From positions 1 through 17,616 of the forward strand of contig DCHR01000055.1 of NCBI GenBank assembly GCA_002315375.1: a stretch of DNA of 17,616 bases. The letters are read 5' to 3'. Below, piece by piece: positions 16,101 through 17,616 of the stretch. Every line of letters begins with the position of its first letter. Position 1 is the first letter of the stretch. The position numbers were made by a program, and so were the translations under genes. The notes under the pieces were generated by a model. It was not told the DNA's origin, searched no databases, and saw nothing but the letters and a program-made list of their open reading frames with translations. The DNA comes from Treponema sp. UBA1747. Lineage in GTDB: Bacteria; Spirochaetota; Spirochaetia; Treponematales; Treponemataceae.

Positions 16101-16376
16101 TGTAACCCATGAGATGGAACTGTAAGAGGCACTGTCTACGCTTTTAAAATGAGGCAGGGTAACAAATGCATCTTCCATTACTGAGGAAATGTCCTGTTCA
16201 ACATCTTCTGCTGAAGCTCCCGGATAAACGGTATAGACGATTGCCTGGGGCATGGAAATATCAGTCATAAACTCAAGAGGCATCCGGCTTATTGAAAAGA
16301 AGCCGAAAACCACAAGAACAACGAGACACATGGAAATGACAGCAGGATGCTTTACGCTGAATTCTGACAGTTTCAT
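13161..16376 (-). CDS. RND-family efflux transporter (AcrB/SwrC type)
   Basis: This 1071-residue inner-membrane proton-driven exporter moves drugs, detergents or lipids through a tripartite complex. It shows the two-fold RND layout: TM1 at about 12-30, a large porter loop, TM2-6 at about 335-495, TM7 at about 535-552, a second large loop, and TM8-12 at about 872-1055. The PGASAEDVEQ (52-61) and LPEGIQGDP blocks are typical. In TM4 the usual Asp-Asp pair is D401-G402 (GMVVDGSSV), and in TM10 the position of AcrB Lys940 is Asn (VVVNNGIILVDY), as in several hydrophobic-compound exporters lacking Lys. The TM10-TM11 cytoplasmic loop is about 20-25 residues longer than in AcrB (about 958-985). It starts 2 bp after the fusion-protein gene, so the two form an operon. 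No outer-membrane channel gene is present here. Confidence 0.95.
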   Translation of the reverse strand: MKLSEFSVKHPAVISMCLVVLVVFGFFSISRMPLEFMTDISMPQAIVYTVYPGASAEDVEQDISSVMEDAFVTLPHFKSVDSASYSSISWVTVTYADGVDPYDQLEELRNRIREIKDRLPEGIQGDPVAVVGGITMLPVITFTVAAGQDAGRVTEYVNNDLIPKLTRIDGVSSISLEGGKELQLNVKLRTDDLVSKGISVTQVYQVLNYGNVNLPLGNATHENRAIQVRYAGGFNSLDDIKNLPVGVADGSTVIRLSDVADITLEYPKEEYYVNDGTNPLTIVSITKRSDGDTVKIVKQVKEILAREEIESGGAVSFHVVSDDARQVTASLKTVVTSGIAGIIFAILVILLFLADWRATLTIGVSIPLCILFSFIGLKVFGISINLMSLSGLVISLGMVVDGSSVMLDQIYRYYKQRNPKTGEALYTVTQSIYKGWDEVALSIFASVATTMVVFIPIALLDGLIGMILHSVAITIIMAIGCSFLVAVIVVPFLLKLLLKEGGPKVRAKPRHFDILMDKLEVWYRKVLVWSLNNKVSVLVCAVVLLVFSGFIATQLGVAFIPSTDSGDFYLSVDFPVGTRIEDTERKMKTATELLYKYVPEIDNVVFYIGRSQNKGIMTMTAPECAYAHVILVPVSERKRDVHDISMQMQEIWSAALPDSKVSIENGGFDKLVGYVSGGGGYGLTLISEDLDLLYETASGIKEFLEKDPDVITAKLDTDFDTSTMVIDMSQEYLSSLGLTSYQAGITSAILFQGIDAGRYKEASTGKRYNLKLISDIADSDITLDDIANVHIITDRGQDVSFANLADIYVEKSVSQINHSDRAKTITVSATLKSENTSGVSQRVREYLAKNPLPNDVDSAAGGIMSLIGGMVGPMITALLIAIFLVYTVMVMQFERFKQPLIIMMTIPFCFIGVIAGLMMFGSTMNLIALLGLISLSGVVVNNGIILVDYVNQLRHERRLELAKEKGTQDKDGEWHIVLNADEEDQLLRSCVTDGSASRIKPILITTLTTLLGDIPMAVAKGEGSEIYAPMGQAIVGGLITSTIITLVLIPTLYYITEKKRAARKSHRHAKA
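13188..13207 (+). terminator. Esterase terminator inside the 3' end of the RND gene
   Basis: Stem ACGGG (13188-13192) and CCCGT (13196-13200) closes a 3-nt loop, and the last stem T starts a run of eight T (13200-13207). It is correctly placed 17 bases after the esterase stop. On the other strand the same bases encode the basic C-terminal tail of the RND pump (EKKRAARKS). Confidence 0.75.
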
Positions 16377-16378
16377 AG

Positions 16379-17443
16379 TTATTCCAAAACCCGGACTTTT
16401 TGTCCGTCGAATACGGAGTTCTGACCATCTGTTATAAAGAAGGAATCTTTATATTCTTCAGGAACTACAAAATTGACGCCGTCATTTGGGGCATCTTTCA
16501 TATCCAGATATTTGACAGTGTTTGTTTCTTCTATATATAAATAGCAGGATTTATCAAGTTTCTGTGTTGTTACCGGCATAACAGGAACATTTTCGAAACT
16601 GTCATATATGGTTTCAACTTTAATGAACATGCCAGGCTTGAATCTGTCTCCCGGGTTTTCAAGACGGCAGACAACCTGGAAGTTTTTGCTTTCAGGTGAT
16701 ATATAAGGTGCAATATTTTCTATTGTGGCAGAGGTTACTGCATCTTCATACATTCCTTTCATTCCCGGTCTGATGACTTTCACCTTTATCTGGTCACGGC
16801 GTGTCAGGAAAAGGTCAAAATATTTTTCAGGAACCTTAAGGCGAACAACCAGGTCGTTCATGTCTGCAAGGACTGCCAGAGGCTGTGTGGTTGTTCCGAT
16901 GGAACCTACTGCCTGGTCGGCGATGAGAATTGTTCCCGAAACAGGAGCTTTTACAATGGTGTAATCCATCTGAAGTTTTGCCAGGTCATACTGGGCTTTT
17001 GCTGCATCGAACTGGGCTTTTGAAGAGTCATAGTTCTGCTGGGTTGTAGCTCCTGATTTGTACAGGGTTTCGATTCGTTCAAAAGTTGATTTGTATCCTG
17101 AATAGGCAGCCTCTGCCTGAAGGAACTGCTGTCGGTAGGGTGCATCATCTATTTTTGCAATTACAGTATCTTTTTTAACATAATCTCCCGCCCGGGCAGG
17201 GTACTCTTTAATGGTTCCGGAAACAAAAGGAACTACGGGAATCATGGCCTTGGCTTCAACGTAGCCGGAGATGGTTATGGACTGTTCAACTGTTCCCGTA
17301 ACAGGCTTTGCGATTGTTACTGTAGGGATAGGGGCCACATATTCAGTTGTCTTTTTCCCCTTTAAAAGAAATGCAGTAACAATGGCTGCAATAACGAGGG
17401 CAGCACAGGTAAGCGAAATAGTTTTTTTGGATATTTTGGACAT
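16379..17443 (-). CDS. Membrane fusion protein of the RND efflux pump
   Basis: This HlyD/AcrA-type periplasmic adaptor has 354 residues. An N-terminal membrane anchor spans about 9-27, with no lipobox, so it is held by a helix rather than a lipid. The first lipoyl half is at about 68-100 (VSGTIKEYPARAGDYVKKDTV), a short alpha hairpin at about 103-158 (AEAAYSGYKS ... AKAQYDLAKLQM), and the second lipoyl half at about 160-195 (VKAPVSGTIL). A beta-barrel and a membrane-proximal domain follow. The short hairpin implies a modest reach to the outer-membrane channel. It is the first gene of the pump operon. The ATG lacks a clear ribosome site; the leader may be very short. Confidence 0.94.
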   Translation of the reverse strand: MSKISKKTISLTCAALVIAAIVTAFLLKGKKTTEYVAPIPTVTIAKPVTGTVEQSITISGYVEAKAMIPVVPFVSGTIKEYPARAGDYVKKDTVIAKIDDAPYRQQFLQAEAAYSGYKSTFERIETLYKSGATTQQNYDSSKAQFDAAKAQYDLAKLQMDYTIVKAPVSGTILIADQAVGSIGTTTQPLAVLADMNDLVVRLKVPEKYFDLFLTRRDQIKVKVIRPGMKGMYEDAVTSATIENIAPYISPESKNFQVVCRLENPGDRFKPGMFIKVETIYDSFENVPVMPVTTQKLDKSCYLYIEETNTVKYLDMKDAPNDGVNFVVPEEYKDSFFITDGQNSVFDGQKVRVLE

Positions 17444-17461
17444 ATTAGTTTAAAAGTAATG

Positions 17462-17467
17462 ATTATA
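17462..17467 (-). promoter_or_regulatory. Candidate -10 box of the efflux operon
   Basis: On the minus strand TATAAT lies 18 bases before the fusion-protein ATG, giving a leader of only about 10 bases and fitting the absence of a ribosome site. No proper -35 hexamer is seen: the near-match TTGCCA is only 8 bp away. Confidence 0.25.
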
Positions 17468-17491
17468 TGGAAAAATGGCAACCTTAAAAAA

Positions 17492-17576
17492 CGGGGCGTT
17501 GCGGGGGCGAAGCCCCCGCAGAGGGGGTAGCGAAAAACGCGAATGCGGTTGGAGCGAGGGGGAGACGTCCCCCTTT
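17492..17576. repeat. GC-rich REP-like element with two strong hairpins
   Basis: Hairpin A has perfect 9-bp arms TGCGGGGGC (17500-17508) and GCCCCCGCA (17512-17520) with a 3-nt loop. Hairpin B has perfect 7-bp arms AGGGGGA (17557-17563) and TCCCCCT (17568-17574) with a 4-nt loop. The segment is much richer in G/C than the A/T-rich flanks, suggesting a mobile extragenic repeat. It lies upstream of the efflux operon and before an outward promoter. Confidence 0.75.
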
Positions 17577-17581
17577 GTAGA

Positions 17582-17610
17582 ATGACATTTATAAGTCAAT
17601 TCACTATAAT
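17582..17610 (+). promoter_or_regulatory. Sigma70-type promoter pointing out of the window
   Basis: ATGACA (17582-17587), one mismatch from TTGACA, and a perfect TATAAT (17605-17610) are separated by the ideal 17 bp. The promoter points to the right, so it probably drives a gene just beyond the window, divergent from the efflux operon. Confidence 0.6.
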
Positions 17611-17616
17611 ATATGA

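Noticed and set aside
16379..17443. Membrane fusion protein as a lipoprotein through Cys13
   Set aside because: The residues before Cys13 (S-L-T) do not fit a lipobox and the hydrophobic stretch continues after it.

Overview
The window looks like a chromosome fragment from a spirochaete, most likely a gut or rumen Treponema-like species. The reasons are moderate-to-low GC, A/T-rich intergenic regions, stand-alone c-di-GMP sensory proteins, a regulatory-type PTS EIIA protein in an operon with a gene of unknown family, and abundant short palindromic repeats after genes. The genus is an inference from style; there is no rRNA or other marker gene here.

Layout, left to right. (1) Positions 1-1311: the 3' part of a glutamate dehydrogenase gene (+), followed by hairpins, a second diverged copy of the gene's last codons, a strong bidirectional terminator and a REP-like palindrome. 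(2) 1512-5321: a two-gene minus-strand unit for c-di-GMP signalling. The upstream gene has a 7TM-like sensor, a PAS-like region, a degenerate GGDEF and an intact EAL domain. The downstream gene has a periplasmic sensor and a degenerate GGDEF. (3) 5574-6596: a plus-strand lipoprotein with two related halves, under a TATAAT promoter and with its own terminator. (4) 6597-6969: a 373-bp convergent intergenic region with two terminators, a 40-bp-period tandem repeat, two palindromes and a second transketolase C-terminus. (5) 6970-10919: a minus-strand cluster of unknown protein, PtsN-like EIIA and transketolase. (6) 11078-13171: a cytoplasmic sialate O-acetylesterase-like protein (+), which overlaps tail to tail with (7) 13161-17443, a minus-strand efflux operon encoding a membrane fusion protein and an RND pump. 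(8) 17444-17616: a GC-rich REP-like element and a plus-strand promoter pointing out of the window.

Metabolically, the window joins ammonia assimilation (glutamate dehydrogenase), the non-oxidative pentose phosphate pathway (transketolase) and probable deacetylation of host or feed sialic acid. Regulation is through c-di-GMP turnover and PTS phosphorylation. The glutamate dehydrogenase, lipoprotein and transketolase genes read with a narrow set of codons (for example ACA for Thr and CCA for Pro), as expected for highly expressed genes.

The most unusual signal is that both gdhA and tkt, on opposite strands, end with a stop codon, then a palindromic element containing AGTTTGC...GCAAACT, then a second, diverged copy of the gene's own 3' end just before the terminator. 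In tkt the second end is exactly in frame with the gene. This points to gene-end replacement or palindrome insertion at 3' ends. I did not find a clearly new defence system, CRISPR array, complete mobile element or RNA gene.
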